NCBI RefSeq assembly: GCF_028888695.1
Contig: NZ_PNFF01000001.1
Span: 939,501-1,003,500, forward strand
Direction of reading: 5' to 3'
Source: Bacillus methanolicus
Lineage (GTDB): Bacteria; Bacillota; Bacilli; Bacillales; Cytobacillaceae
Length of the DNA: 64,000 nt
Shown here: in pieces, positions 16,725-26,573 of the stretch
Layout of the letters: the number at the start of each line of letters is the position of its first letter
How positions within the stretch are numbered: position 1 is the first letter of the stretch
Translations under genes and position numbers: made by a program
Notes under the pieces: generated by a model
Databases searched by the model: none
Seen by the model: only the letters and a program-made list of their open reading frames with translations
What the model was told of the DNA's origin: nothing

Positions 16725-19700
16725 ATGAGTGTGGATAATTTTTCGAGAGAAGATCGAAAACGAATTTTTGAACATGAACTATCCTTGCTTAAAGAGGGGG
16801 AGTATATTTCAATTGACCAGTTTGACGCCGTATCGAAAGCTCATCAACAGTATTATTCAGATTTGCTGTTACGGGAACAACAGCTCGAGAAGGAAGTTTT
16901 GGAGCGAGAAGAAGATTTGCCAAAGACAAATCAAATCTTTCAAGAAAAGCCTGTGCCGGTAAAAAGAAAGCTCTCACCGGAAGAAATACGGGAAAGAAAC
17001 ATAACCTGGTCATTAAACCTTGGTGTTCTCTTGCTCTTAATTGGGGGATTATTTGTAGCAACCAGTAATTGGGAGACGATGGAAAATTGGATGAAAAGCG
17101 GGTTGATTGCTCTTGTTTCTGCCCTTTTTTATGCAATTGCTTATGTTTCCAATCGTTTCTTGAAAATCCAAAAGACCGCTTTTGCTTTCATTGTACTCGG
17201 AAGTTTGTTTTTACCAATTTTCATTTTATCTTTAGGTTGGTTTGAACTCCTCGGATCTTATTTATCGTTTTATGGAGAAGGCCGTCACGTTTTAGGAACG
17301 CTTGGGGCATTCGCGCTGCTGCCTGTTTATTTCCTGCTTGCGCAAACAATGAAATCACGCCTTTTTGTCTGGTTCACTTTCATAACAGCGACGATTGGAA
17401 CAGGATTTTTTTTAGCGGCATTGAATCTTCCTGTAGATGCTTTTTATTTAGGTATCATGCTGTTTAATGCTCTTTTAATATTTGTATTCCACAAATTGAA
17501 GAAATCAGATTTTTTTACATTGTTTACGAAGGAATTTGTTGTTTTTTCACAGGTGAATCTTATCTTATCCACCTTATTCATGCTTTTATTTTTTCATCAG
17601 CCGCTTTTTTATGGATTTAATCTTATTTTAACGGCAACCGTTTATTTATCCATGGTTTATGTAACAGGGAAAAAAGAGTTTCATTTTGTTTTTACGGCAA
17701 TGATTGTATATGGGTTATATCAGGTTATTGAACATAGTATTCTTGTTTCTTTCGATGCAATCTTTTACGCTTTAGCCGGAATTGCATTTCTCGCTGTTCC
17801 AAAATTTCTCGATGACAAATTTCCATGGGAAAAAGTGTTCCAGATGACAAGTGCTGTTGTTTCGGGCCTTGCATTTCTATTTATCAGTTTCGAAGGTATT
17901 CTTTTAAGGATGAATAAACCTTCATTTGTATTAATGATAGCCTATCTCATCATTGCCGGTAATTTTCTGTACTTGGCGAACGTTAATAAGAACAAATTAT
18001 TTAACTATTTAAGCCCGTTTTTCCTTTTAGCTGCTTTTTATGAAGCAGTGTTAATACTTGATATCATTTTTCACTTCGATACGTTTATTTTGCCTATTTT
18101 CTTCATAGGGTTTCTTCTGTTTATTATTTTTGGAACATTCATAAAAATACCTCCGCTTGACGTGATTAAGGAAAGCTCAAGGGATGTAGGGCTTGCCGTT
18201 ATGTCATTAGCGATTGTGGTATCCATCGGTATTTTTTACTGGTTGGAGTTAGGGATCATGCTTCTAGCATTATCCTTCATCGCTTATATTGTATTAAAAA
18301 TAGAACAGCGGAAGGATTTTTTGGAAGCTTCACCATGGGTTTTGCCGTTGTCAATCGGATTTGCTTTTACAGCATTTGGTGAAGAACTTCGATTGCACTT
18401 GGATTATTACCAAAATAACCTGGGCGTTTCAACGAATTTCGTCCTTGGAAGCATGATTGCTTTGGTTAGCAGCATGATTTGGAAGAAGCTTTCACAGCAA
18501 GATCTCGTACGAAATTCATTTTATGTTTCACAAGGTCTGTATACGGTCGCAATTATTTCCGCTTTAATATTGCATGTCAATGATTTGTGGGCAAGGCCGC
18601 TGATTCTTTTCGCGGGAATAGTGATGTATTTTGCCTTGTTCAAGAAAATTGGAGATAAATTGTTGACCTATTTGGTTAGCTCGTTATCTTTAATCTGGTA
18701 TTTTTCAATTGTTTATGCACTTCATTTAAAAATAACATTTACACCGCTGATGTATTCTTTATTCCTTACTGCAGGTGCCATTTTCTTATTTGCAGTTGCC
18801 GTATCGCTTCGAAAAAAAGAACCGGAGCTTGCCGCCGGGTATGCAGTCACAGGCCACAGTTATTTGCCGATTGCCTTAATCATTTCCTTTATCTTATATA
18901 GGGAAGAGGCCATGTGGAGCTTTATTGCTGCGCTTATGATTTATGCTGTTAGTGCAACAGCTGCCGGCAAAGAGTGGAAAAAGAAAGTATTTTTATATGG
19001 GGCCTTTACTTCTTTATTTTTCACGATATCAATATGGGTTGACAATCATTATGATGGAAATGACGGACATGTTGCATATTTCATAACAAGCATCCTGATC
19101 GGATTGTTTTGGATCATTGCAAAAAATGAATATAAAAAGAGATCGGTTTATTTTCTAATTCCATTTTCATTAATTGGAATTACTGCCTTCATCACGGTCT
19201 ATCCATATGAATGGAAATTATTTATCGCTACACTTTTTTATGCAGCATTCGTTTTAGTATTTCTTCATTTATCGAAATGGGATCAAATTGCCTTTTTGCC
19301 GATATTGCTGGTATATTTTGGAACTGTTCAGTATTTGGCATTAACGACTTTAGAAAGCATGTACGAAGTTCTTATTTTACTTGGAATAGGGCTTCTTCTT
19401 CTTTTCTCAGGTTCATATTTTTATAAAAAATTATTTGAAGAAAAAGAAGGGCAAAAAATTATTCGGTTTGACAGTTATACATTAACTGCTTTCCTATATT
19501 TTTGTTCAGCCTATTACTTTTCAACCGATCACGCATTTGTCAAATTATTACCTGGGCTTTTAATTTCCGGTGCTCTCTGGCTGCAGCGAAACCGGGTTCC
19601 CAAGGATTGGTCTTTTATTCCTGCCTTTCTCGCAGGTGCCTATTTATTGCAGCCATATTATTCGGCAGTGGACGAATTCAATGTTCCGGAGTTATGGGAG

Positions 19701-20153
19701 CGTGAAGTCATTGTATTGCCATGGATAGCCGTAGTTATTTATCTTCGCAGATGCTTACAGGAGAAATACAAAAAATACACAAATTATGCTCAATGGGGAG
19801 TCTTGATTCTCGTCTCAATCCTGCTCGTTCAAGACGGCCTGGCAAGTTCAACGGTATATGACGCATTAATATTAGGTTCGTTATCACTCGTCTCTATTCT
19901 TGCCGGCATGTTTTTAAAAGTGAAATCGTATTTCTTTGTTGGATCGGGAGTATTGCTTTTGAATGTCCTATTGCAAACCCGGCCATACTGGGGAAACCTG
20001 CCGTGGTGGGCATACTTGTTGATTGCCGGTTCCATACTTATCTCAGCTGCCAGCTATAATGAATGGCATAAACAGAAAAAAGAAAAAGGCGAAAGAACTT
20101 TTTTAACTGGCATTAAAGAAAAAATAATCAGCACGTTAAAACGGTGGGAATAA
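16725..20153 (+). CDS. Very large polytopic membrane protein (DUF2157-like)
   Basis: 1142 residues. ATG 16725 is close behind ATAGGGGG; GTG 16731 is the alternative. Residues 1-85 are soluble and charged with a coiled-coil-like part (LLREQQLEKEVLEREEDL), followed by RERNITWSLNLGVLLLLIGGLF and roughly thirty hydrophobic segments to the end, where a basic tail (EWHKQKKEKGER) sits inside. The first membrane part (GVLLLLIGGLFVATSNWETM) recalls DUF2157-type proteins found in many Bacillus species. No catalytic motif is visible; function is unknown. It is monocistronic with its own terminator. Confidence 0.7.
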   Translation: MSVDNFSREDRKRIFEHELSLLKEGEYISIDQFDAVSKAHQQYYSDLLLREQQLEKEVLEREEDLPKTNQIFQEKPVPVKRKLSPEEIRERNITWSLNLGVLLLLIGGLFVATSNWETMENWMKSGLIALVSALFYAIAYVSNRFLKIQKTAFAFIVLGSLFLPIFILSLGWFELLGSYLSFYGEGRHVLGTLGAFALLPVYFLLAQTMKSRLFVWFTFITATIGTGFFLAALNLPVDAFYLGIMLFNALLIFVFHKLKKSDFFTLFTKEFVVFSQVNLILSTLFMLLFFHQPLFYGFNLILTATVYLSMVYVTGKKEFHFVFTAMIVYGLYQVIEHSILVSFDAIFYALAGIAFLAVPKFLDDKFPWEKVFQMTSAVVSGLAFLFISFEGILLRMNKPSFVLMIAYLIIAGNFLYLANVNKNKLFNYLSPFFLLAAFYEAVLILDIIFHFDTFILPIFFIGFLLFIIFGTFIKIPPLDVIKESSRDVGLAVMSLAIVVSIGIFYWLELGIMLLALSFIAYIVLKIEQRKDFLEASPWVLPLSIGFAFTAFGEELRLHLDYYQNNLGVSTNFVLGSMIALVSSMIWKKLSQQDLVRNSFYVSQGLYTVAIISALILHVNDLWARPLILFAGIVMYFALFKKIGDKLLTYLVSSLSLIWYFSIVYALHLKITFTPLMYSLFLTAGAIFLFAVAVSLRKKEPELAAGYAVTGHSYLPIALIISFILYREEAMWSFIAALMIYAVSATAAGKEWKKKVFLYGAFTSLFFTISIWVDNHYDGNDGHVAYFITSILIGLFWIIAKNEYKKRSVYFLIPFSLIGITAFITVYPYEWKLFIATLFYAAFVLVFLHLSKWDQIAFLPILLVYFGTVQYLALTTLESMYEVLILLGIGLLLLFSGSYFYKKLFEEKEGQKIIRFDSYTLTAFLYFCSAYYFSTDHAFVKLLPGLLISGALWLQRNRVPKDWSFIPAFLAGAYLLQPYYSAVDEFNVPELWEREVIVLPWIAVVIYLRRCLQEKYKKYTNYAQWGVLILVSILLVQDGLASSTVYDALILGSLSLVSILAGMFLKVKSYFFVGSGVLLLNVLLQTRPYWGNLPWWAYLLIAGSILISAASYNEWHKQKKEKGERTFLTGIKEKIISTLKRWE

Positions 20154-20251
20154 CCCCTTTAAAGGAAACAAGTGAGTACTCATTCTTTACTCAAATTAGC
20201 CGTAAATTCTACTAAATGCGATTTAAGAATACGCAAATGCGCCCGGAGATA

Positions 20252-20292
20252 AAACCTGTCCCTTCAAATGTGGAGGGACAGGTTTTTTTTTT
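20252..20292 (+). terminator. Rho-independent terminator
   Basis: AACCTGTCCC pairs perfectly with GGGACAGGTT and a run of Ts follows. Confidence 0.92.
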
Positions 20293-20349
20293 CATTCTCA
20301 GCCTCTATTTAATGGGTGATGCTGCATATTGAGTTTTTCTCCTGTCGCA

Positions 20350-20395
20350 CCTCCACTTTAACGCGGTACAGCATTGAGGGCAGACCCCCAAAAAA
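20350..20395. repeat. Intergenic repeat copy (single unit)
   Basis: CACTTTAACGCGGTACAGC, then ATTGAGGGCAGACCCCC. It matches the family at 9060, 16545 and 54575. Confidence 0.55.
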
Positions 20396-20502
20396 AGAGC
20401 AGGTTGAATGGGTAATACCCATTTCATAATCTTTATACCTTCATATGATATTAAATCGAGGAATGGAGAGTTATATTTAAATATCACATCGAGGTGCATG
20501 AC

Positions 20503-20985
20503 ATGAAGCTTATTCTGTTATCAGGGGGTTCGGGGAAACGATTATGGCCGCTTTCCAATGAATCCAGATCAAAACAGTTTCTAAAGATATTGCCACATTC
20601 AGACAATGACTTTGAATCGATGGTTCAGAGAATTTGGCGGCAATTAGAAGTCAATCAATTAGTAGACGATGCATATATTTCGACTAGTAAAGCACAAGCG
20701 GATATCATTCAAAGTCAATTGGGAACCGAAGTACCGCTTATCATTGAGCCAGAGCGAAGAGATACTTTTCCGGCAATCGCATTAGCCTCAACGTATTTAT
20801 ATTCAACCATTGGCGTTCATCTAGACGAAGTTATCACCGTAATGCCTGTCGATCCATTTGTGGAAAATCAGTTTTTTAATAAGCTCAAAGATTTAGAGAA
20901 AGTTATTGGACAATCTGATGCGGATATTGCATTAATTGGAGTCAATCCGACTTATCCTTCAACCAAGTATGGTTATATCCCTCAG
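20503..20985 (+). pseudogene. manC: Mannose-1-phosphate guanylyltransferase, N-terminal part before an inversion
   Basis: ATG 20503 follows GAGGTG. MKLILLSGGSGKRLWPLS with RSKQFLKI is the nucleotide-binding signature of GDP-mannose pyrophosphorylases, and IIEPERRDTFPAIALAS and VITVMPVDPFVE continue normally to about residue 160 (TKYGYI). There the frame runs into unrelated sequence. The missing C-terminal half is found next door on the opposite strand, so the gene was split by an inversion. It would have supplied GDP-mannose to gmd and rmd downstream. Confidence 0.85.
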
Positions 20986-20989
20986 TTTC

Positions 20990-21363
20990 AACGGATTTCT
21001 TCATTTCTTCCCATGACATAAACAATCGAACAATATCTTCTTCTATAAGTTGACTTCCCATTTGAACTTCAATAATTTCAAGATCTTTTAGCGCTTTAAT
21101 TTCCTGCAATCCTCACTCAATGAACCGCTTCCAATAACATTGTTTTCCATTTCTTCTGTTAATGTATTCCAAGTCCCCAAGTCTTTCCAATAACCGTTGT
21201 ACGGAATAACTGCAATCTGGTCAGCCTTTTCAACAATTTCATAGTCAAAGCTAATTTTTGGAAACGTTTCGTAGTGCTTAATGACCTCATCAAACTGAGT
21301 AGGCAGCCCTCTTTTTTCAAGTTGCTTTATCATATAGCCCAGTTTAAAAGCAAAAACGGAATT
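20990..21363 (-). pseudogene. manC: Inverted C-terminal part of the same guanylyltransferase
   Basis: On the minus strand the frame reads SVFAFKLGYMIKQLEKRGLP, KISFDYEIVEKADQIAVIPYNGYWKDLGTWNTLTEEM and SEDC, the well-known middle of mannose-1-phosphate guanylyltransferases. After a frame break it reads ALKDLEIIEVQMGSQLIEEDIVR, resembling the cupin tail that ends ...IEVQ-G--L-EDDIVR. Part of the protein between the pieces is missing, so inversion was accompanied by deletion. 21364-21643 holds no gene that I can support. Confidence 0.75.
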
Positions 21364-21643
21364 TAAGATGTATATAAAACAACCAGGAGCACTGCAAAGG
21401 ATGCACCTGGTTGTTTTGGGTAAAAAAATTTTATTAAAAACTGCATATGCACTCATAAAAGTCTTCAATTCAATATACTTCTTTTTTAGTTACTATATAA
21501 CAGAATATGCCGTATATGAATGAAGTAGACATTTCACAATTTTAGAAAGGGAAACATAAAATATAATGCTTCTTTTTTATTGTTTAAAATGTCTAATCCA
21601 AATAAGCTAAATTTTTCATATTAATATGAAAGAAGGCTCGTTT

Positions 21644-21980
21644 ATGCGCATTTTATATTTATCGGTACATGAAGTATTGGAATATGATGAGTTGAAAATA
21701 TTTACTGAATTAGGACATGAATGTTTCTCGCATGGAGCCTATTGCCGTCCGCATTTAGGCAGTTCGTTGCGCCCTCCAATCTCCGAAATGCCCTATGATC
21801 CGCGTTTCGCGGATTTAGTTGATCGCTTTCCAAAAAATAATCTTCCTCCTGAAATGATTGAAGACAAGGATGTCATTATTATTATTCATACACCTTCATT
21901 GGTCATTGATAATTGGGAAAAGATTAAGCATAAACGAGTGATTTGGAGGTCAATCGGCCAATCGGTTCCTAAAGAGTATG
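21644..21980 (+). pseudogene. Glycosyltransferase, N-terminal fragment cut by IS21-A
   Basis: ATG 21644 (MRILYLSVHEVLEYDELKIF) opens a Rossmann-like N-terminal domain with HECFSHGAYCRPHL, DVIIIIHTPSLVIDNW and RVIWRSIGQSVP; the last part is typical of GT4-type glycosyltransferases. The frame then meets IS21 sequence near 21980. The acceptor part reappears after the IS at 26574. The two pieces may be one gene, but some 60-80 central residues would then be missing. Confidence 0.65.
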
Positions 21981-22696
21981 ATGGATGGGTCGGCATTTAG
22001 GTGAATAATTTCAGCTTTATGAAGAATTCTATCTAAGATGGCAGTGGTAATCGCTGGATCACCTAATAATTCCCCCCATTCCTTTGGCGCTTTATTAGAT
22101 GTTAGTATAATAGACGACTTATTATATAAATCGTTAATTAGGTGGAAGAATAAGTTAGCTTCATGTTGGTCCATGGCCATAAACATAAGATCATCTATAA
22201 TAATCAAATCTGCACTTCGGATTCTTTTTATTTTTGTTTGAGATTTACGTGAAATTTCTTCTGTTTTCAATGTATGTATCAGCTCTCCCATTGTAATAAA
22301 CATCACTTTATAGCCTTGATTTATAGCTACAAATCCTAAACCCACCGCCAAGTGGGTCTTTCCGACACCTGGCGGTCCAAGGAAAATGATGTTATACAAT
22401 TGTTCAATCCATGTTAATTCCTTAAGTTGATTCAATTGCTTCCTGCTTAATGATTGTTGCTCCTCTAAATTAAATTCATCTATTGTTCTTTGAAACGGAA
22501 AATTTGCCCACTTTAGTCGCTTTTCTAACTGCTTTTCTTCCCTTCTTTTTTGCTCGTATTCTAAAATGCAATTAAGAAAAGTGAGATATGAGGAATCGTT
22601 CGTTTCGGCTTCTTTAACTAAAGTTGGCAAATAATGAGCCGTTTCCTTCAAACGAAGAGCTTTTAAAAGCTCTTGTGATTTTGATAATGAGTTCAT
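21950..22696 (-). CDS. istB: IstB-like ATPase of IS21-A (altered C terminus)
   Basis: 248 residues; ATG 22696 overlaps the end of istA (ATGA), implying coupled translation. Walker A is IIFLGPPGVGKTHLA and Walker B ADLIIIDDLMFMAM, with SSIILTSNKAPKEWGELLGDP as sensor region; IstB is the AAA+ helper of the IS21 transposase. The last dozen residues (PSIILFRNRLAD) are encoded by host sequence, where the family usually ends SYRLK..., so the element's end has been lost and the protein has a new tail. Confidence 0.85.
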   Translation of the reverse strand: MNSLSKSQELLKALRLKETAHYLPTLVKEAETNDSSYLTFLNCILEYEQKRREEKQLEKRLKWANFPFQRTIDEFNLEEQQSLSRKQLNQLKELTWIEQLYNIIFLGPPGVGKTHLAVGLGFVAINQGYKVMFITMGELIHTLKTEEISRKSQTKIKRIRSADLIIIDDLMFMAMDQHEANLFFHLINDLYNKSSIILTSNKAPKEWGELLGDPAITTAILDRILHKAEIIHLNADPSIILFRNRLAD

Positions 22697-23234
22697 TTTT
22701 GCCCCTCCAATACAGATATGTATTTATTCACATCACGTTTTTGCGTATTGATTTGGTTGATTTGATTTTTACGTTCCACAACTGGTATTACCACTTGTTC
22801 CTTATCCTTACTGCTGCTGTTTATTTGTTTTTGTTGTTGAAGGTACTGAGCCATATCGGTAAAGTCGGTTCCTGTATAAAGCTTTTTATTAATGCATTCC
22901 TCCAAAGCTTTATCCACTACGGACTGCTCGATTAATCGGATTTGCTTCAAAATAATTTGTAATTGATCCCGAATATAACGAGGTTTCTTTATTCGAATTT
23001 CTTGTAAATAGGATTTGGCAAGTTCAGAATTTGTGAAATAACGTGAGACCGTTTCAATATAAGCATCAATACCTTTTGTTCGGTCTCGTGTATGCTGACG
23101 ATCTTGGATTAATTGTCCTTTGCCAGGGAATATTTTATGTTTAGCGATCAAAGGACCGTCTGCTTTTTCATAAATAAACAAGTATCCATCAGATTCAGTT
23201 ATATAAACTTCTTTTTGTTTGTTATATGTTCCAA
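22693..23234 (-). pseudogene. istA: IstA of IS21-A, C-terminal piece
   Basis: From the insertion point of IS21-B the frame continues istA: IGTYNKQKEVYITESDGYLFIYEKADG, a typical C-terminal beta-barrel region, then a long helical tail to the stop that overlaps istB. It lacks the catalytic domain, which lies at 25421-26436. GTTCCAA at 23228-23234 is one copy of the 7-bp target duplication. Confidence 0.85.
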
Positions 23235-23287
23235 TATAAATGTCAACACAAATATGTACACTTTTGCTTGTTTAAGGATGTACAAAA

Positions 23288-24046
23288 TCACTCGTTTTCT
23301 TTCGCCAAATGATCCTTTAAACGATAAGAATCTCCAATGATAGAGACAACGGTTGCGTGATGTAAAATGCGGTCTAAAATCGCATTGGCCAGCTTGGGTT
23401 CTTGAAAGATTTCATCCCATGCTTTAAAATTCACATTCGTTGTAAGAATCGTACTACGCTTCTCATAACGCATATCGATGAGTTGGAAGAAAAGCTTTGC
23501 GTCCTCGGCATCAATCGGTAAATAACCGATCTCATCAATAATTAATAGTTTATATTTTGTATAGTGTTTTAATCTGCTCTCTAACCGATTTTCTAAACGT
23601 GCTTTCTTCAGATTTTGAATTAAATCATGGCACTTAATGAAATAAGTGCTTGTACGTTTCTTCGCTGCCTCAATCCCAATGGAAGTGGCTAAATGTGTTT
23701 TTCCTACGCCACTTGGCCCTAGAAAAACTATGTTTTCATTTGCTTCGATAAATCGAAGCGTTAAAAAATCTAAAATTTGTTTTTGATTTATTGACGGTTG
23801 AAAACTAAAATCAAAATCCTTTATTTCTTTCAAATGCGGAAAAGCCGCAACCTTCACCATCGATTGAATCATATTTTGTTCACGTACATCAATTTCGTAA
23901 TTCGTCAGTTTCACTAGCGTATCTACCAGTGACAATTGATGGTTAACGCTGAAGTCTAAGACTTCATTTAAATGCAAGGACATTTGCTTGAGCTTCAAAT
24001 AATCTAAGTTTTGTATGAGTTGTTGATAGTTTGTTGTTGGATTCAT
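23288..24046 (-). CDS. istB: IstB ATPase of IS21-B
   Basis: 252 residues. Walker A NIVFLGPSGVGKTHLATSIG, Walker B YKLLIIDEIGYLPID, RSTILTTNVNFKAWDEIF and the usual ending GDSYRLKDHLAKE. It assists the IstA transposase in target selection. The ATG shares a base with the istA stop (TAATG), so translation is coupled. Confidence 0.93.
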   Translation of the reverse strand: MNPTTNYQQLIQNLDYLKLKQMSLHLNEVLDFSVNHQLSLVDTLVKLTNYEIDVREQNMIQSMVKVAAFPHLKEIKDFDFSFQPSINQKQILDFLTLRFIEANENIVFLGPSGVGKTHLATSIGIEAAKKRTSTYFIKCHDLIQNLKKARLENRLESRLKHYTKYKLLIIDEIGYLPIDAEDAKLFFQLIDMRYEKRSTILTTNVNFKAWDEIFQEPKLANAILDRILHHATVVSIIGDSYRLKDHLAKENE

Positions 24047-25329
24047 TATTTATACACTTCCCCAATCGCTGCTAAATTCCGTTTTGCTAGATCATCAATA
24101 TCCGGATAATTTGGCATGGAAACGCCCAAGGCTTCTTGATAATGTGCTTCCTGATAATTTAATTTCTTGTTACTTATAGGGTGTTGCGCAATCAGTTCCG
24201 TGTTATAATAAATCCATAATTGATTATCATACACTTGTAAGCCTACTTTCTTTCCTTGGTACTGTGCTGGTACCGAGTATTGGTTTGATTTGTAGAAAAT
24301 CATGTTGGATGCATTGACTTTTACAAGCGTATGTTTGATCCGATAGGAATCTCTTACTTTCTCAGCTGGTAACTGGAGTAGGTGATTCCTTTCTTTTTTG
24401 AATTCTATCGCAGGAATTTTTCCAGTTCCTTGGTGGACCTCATGGTTCACCCGATGAGATAAGTCTTGCACAAATTGATGTAATTCTTCCAAGGTCAACT
24501 GACCTTGATAAGCATGAATTTCATCTAATATTTTCATTGTGGTTTCGACTTTTCCTTTTGTCCGTGGACGTCCAGCAATGCATGGCTTCACCTCAAAACC
24601 AAAATCCTTAGCGAATTGTGCAAACTTGTCATTTACTCTTCCTGGGGAATGTTCTGTTCTTGCCTCATCCATAATGGTTTTCATATTATCCGTGATGATT
24701 TCAGCTGGCACCCCTCCAAGAGCTTCGAATGTTTCTGTTAAGAAGGAAAACAGGACATTTTGTGACTTAGAAATACTCATTAGGAAGGTTCTGAAACGTG
24801 AATGAGATAGAATCAGTACTGCAACATTGATTTCAACGTTCTGACCATCCTTTGTTTCAAAAGGAATACTCTCTTTCCAATCCAATTGTGCTTGTTTTCC
24901 TATAGGCGTTTCAAAACGTGCTGTGCCTTTAGGAGAAGGAATTCGTTTATCCTCTTCAAAGTAAGCATTAAATTCGGGCGTTTTCGCAATATACGCTCGG
25001 AACGTCGATGCTGCACAATCCAGTCCATGATTATCCTTTAAATACTGCCATAGCACACGACGATAATAAAACTTCTGCTTAGCATCTTCCGAAAGTAGTG
25101 CCGCAATGATTTCATAGTATTCATCAATTTTGGAAGGCTTCTTTCGTGTACGTTTAGGAATAAATCCATTTAAATATTTATCAATGGTTCTACGATCTAC
25201 ACCTAGATCTCTAGCTAATTGACTTTTATTAATTTTCATCTTCAAATGCTCCATTAGTTGTTTTAATTTTGGTAAGTCTTCAAGACTCTTAATCTCAAAA
25301 TCAGTTTCCACATTTATCGATATGTACAT
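24046..25329 (-). CDS. istA: IstA transposase of IS21-B
   Basis: 427 residues. ATG 25329 follows GAGGTGG by 5 bases, so this is the genuine start, although the frame is open much further upstream into IS21-A. Helix-turn-helix KINKSQLARDLGVDRRTIDKYLNG, then the DDE core: QLDWKESIPFE (Asp), EIITDNMKTIM (Asp), GRPRTKGKVETTMKIL (Glu), and a C-terminal SNQYSVPAQYQGKKVGLQVYD barrel. Confidence 0.92.
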   Translation of the reverse strand: MYISINVETDFEIKSLEDLPKLKQLMEHLKMKINKSQLARDLGVDRRTIDKYLNGFIPKRTRKKPSKIDEYYEIIAALLSEDAKQKFYYRRVLWQYLKDNHGLDCAASTFRAYIAKTPEFNAYFEEDKRIPSPKGTARFETPIGKQAQLDWKESIPFETKDGQNVEINVAVLILSHSRFRTFLMSISKSQNVLFSFLTETFEALGGVPAEIITDNMKTIMDEARTEHSPGRVNDKFAQFAKDFGFEVKPCIAGRPRTKGKVETTMKILDEIHAYQGQLTLEELHQFVQDLSHRVNHEVHQGTGKIPAIEFKKERNHLLQLPAEKVRDSYRIKHTLVKVNASNMIFYKSNQYSVPAQYQGKKVGLQVYDNQLWIYYNTELIAQHPISNKKLNYQEAHYQEALGVSMPNYPDIDDLAKRNLAAIGEVYK

Positions 25330-25420
25330 ACTAACCACCTCATGATTAGTATGAAATCTAAAGTCAATTTTGTACATTATTATTCCAGCATTTGTGTACA
25401 TATTTAAATTATCATTTCTA

Positions 25421-26436
25421 GTTCCAAGAGGGACTGAATAACGATTTGATTGATATCGTATAGTGTTGTCTTTACGAACAGCCCTTGTTATACTAGAGTA
25501 AGGATTTAAGTTAGATAATTTGTTGAGGACTGGTCTTAAGTATTGCTTTTCTTTCTGAAATACTTCGACTGGTCTTTTTTTCGTTGTATTGTGTATTTTA
25601 TAATTACCAGTGCGGTTCAGCCATTCCCAGCCAGCCTCATTCCATTCATCAATATTTGTGAATTCCCGATGTTTAGCAAAGTTATGTTTGATATATCCTA
25701 CAACGTTTTCAATTTTCCCTTTGCTTTCCGGATCAGCTTTACGGCATACTCTCAATTTTAATTTTCTTTCTTGTCGATAGGATTCAAACTCCTTTGTTAA
25801 TATGAGATCTCCACCATTTTCACTAACAAGTATTAATGAATCCTGGTCATAAACAATTTCACGAGGGATGCCCCCAAACCATTGAAATGCATTTTCGTGA
25901 CAACGTATGACATCACGAGTAGTAAAAGGTCGATCTAACCATTCCATATATTTATATCGTGAATGGGAAAGTACAAACGCTATAAAATATAGTTTTACTT
26001 TTTTCTTCCCTCGCGTATATTGATGAGTCTCCCCAAAATCAACTTGTACTTGTTCTCCCATTTCTACTTCTGGAACAGCTTCATAGGATCTGGGGAGTGT
26101 TTCCTTTGGAATTCCGTAATTAATCCTCAGTTCACGAACATAGGACCTAACGGTACCTTCGGAAACTTCCAAACTTGAATATCTTTCCTTTAACCAATCT
26201 TCCACTTGGGCAGCTGACATGTCAGGATGCTCTTTAAGCCAATGGCTTTTATATGGATCTAACTTTTTAGATCTTGTATTAGTAGAGTCAATCCATTCAA
26301 CCATCTCCTTAGGGTTTTGATTAAGATACCGGTACAGTGTGGGCCTAGAGATTCCTAACTTCTTAGCCACTTTAGCCTTACTGAATCCCAATTCCAATAA
26401 TTGTCGTATCTCCACATACACTTCAAACTTGTCCAC
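25421..26436 (-). pseudogene. istA: IstA of IS21-A, N-terminal piece, in frame with IstA of IS21-B
   Basis: Starts at ATG 26436 with an HTH (GFSKAKVAKKLGISRPTLYRYL) and carries the catalytic core: VQVDFGETHQYTRGKK (Asp), EIVYDQDSLILVSENGG (Asp), ADPESKGKIENVVGYIK (Glu), ending YQSNRYSVPLGT at the insertion site. The IS21-B end contains no stop in this frame, so the ORF runs on through it into IstA of IS21-B, giving a single 796-codon frame from 26436 to 24046. Confidence 0.88.
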
Positions 26437-26573
26437 CTTTCAAATCCTCCATCACCGTTAATATCTCGACAATAAAAATACTAACAGCGATAGAAAACTA
26501 ATTTAATAGTTTGAACATGAAATGTGTAAAATTTTATTTATCGGAAACTGTCAATTATATTTTATCGGTTACA

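Larger units (their letters stand above)
23235..25420 (-). mobile_element. IS21-family element B, complete, inserted in istA of IS21-A
   Basis: 2186 bp. Ends align well: TATAAATGTCAACACAAATA (23235) against TAGAAATGATAATTTAAATA (minus strand from 25420), both continuing TGTACAC, with further TGTACA boxes inside. It is flanked by an exact 7-bp duplication, GTTCCAA at 23228-23234 and 25421-25427. istA and istB are intact. This is the younger element of the nest. Confidence 0.92.
21985..26573 (-). mobile_element. IS21-family element A, itself interrupted by IS21-B
   Basis: Right end is at 26573: on the minus strand it starts TGTAACCGATAAAATA with a second CCGATAAA copy 30 bases in, the usual IS21 end architecture. 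The left end is damaged: istB reads into the glycosyltransferase sequence with no terminal repeat, so its boundary (about 21975-21995) is approximate. No target duplication is visible, consistent with an adjacent deletion. Confidence 0.7.

Noticed and set aside
21088-21468. 126-residue minus-strand ORF taken as a separate gene
   Set aside because: Only its latter part is meaningful, and that is the inverted C-terminal section of manC; the beginning is antisense to non-coding DNA.
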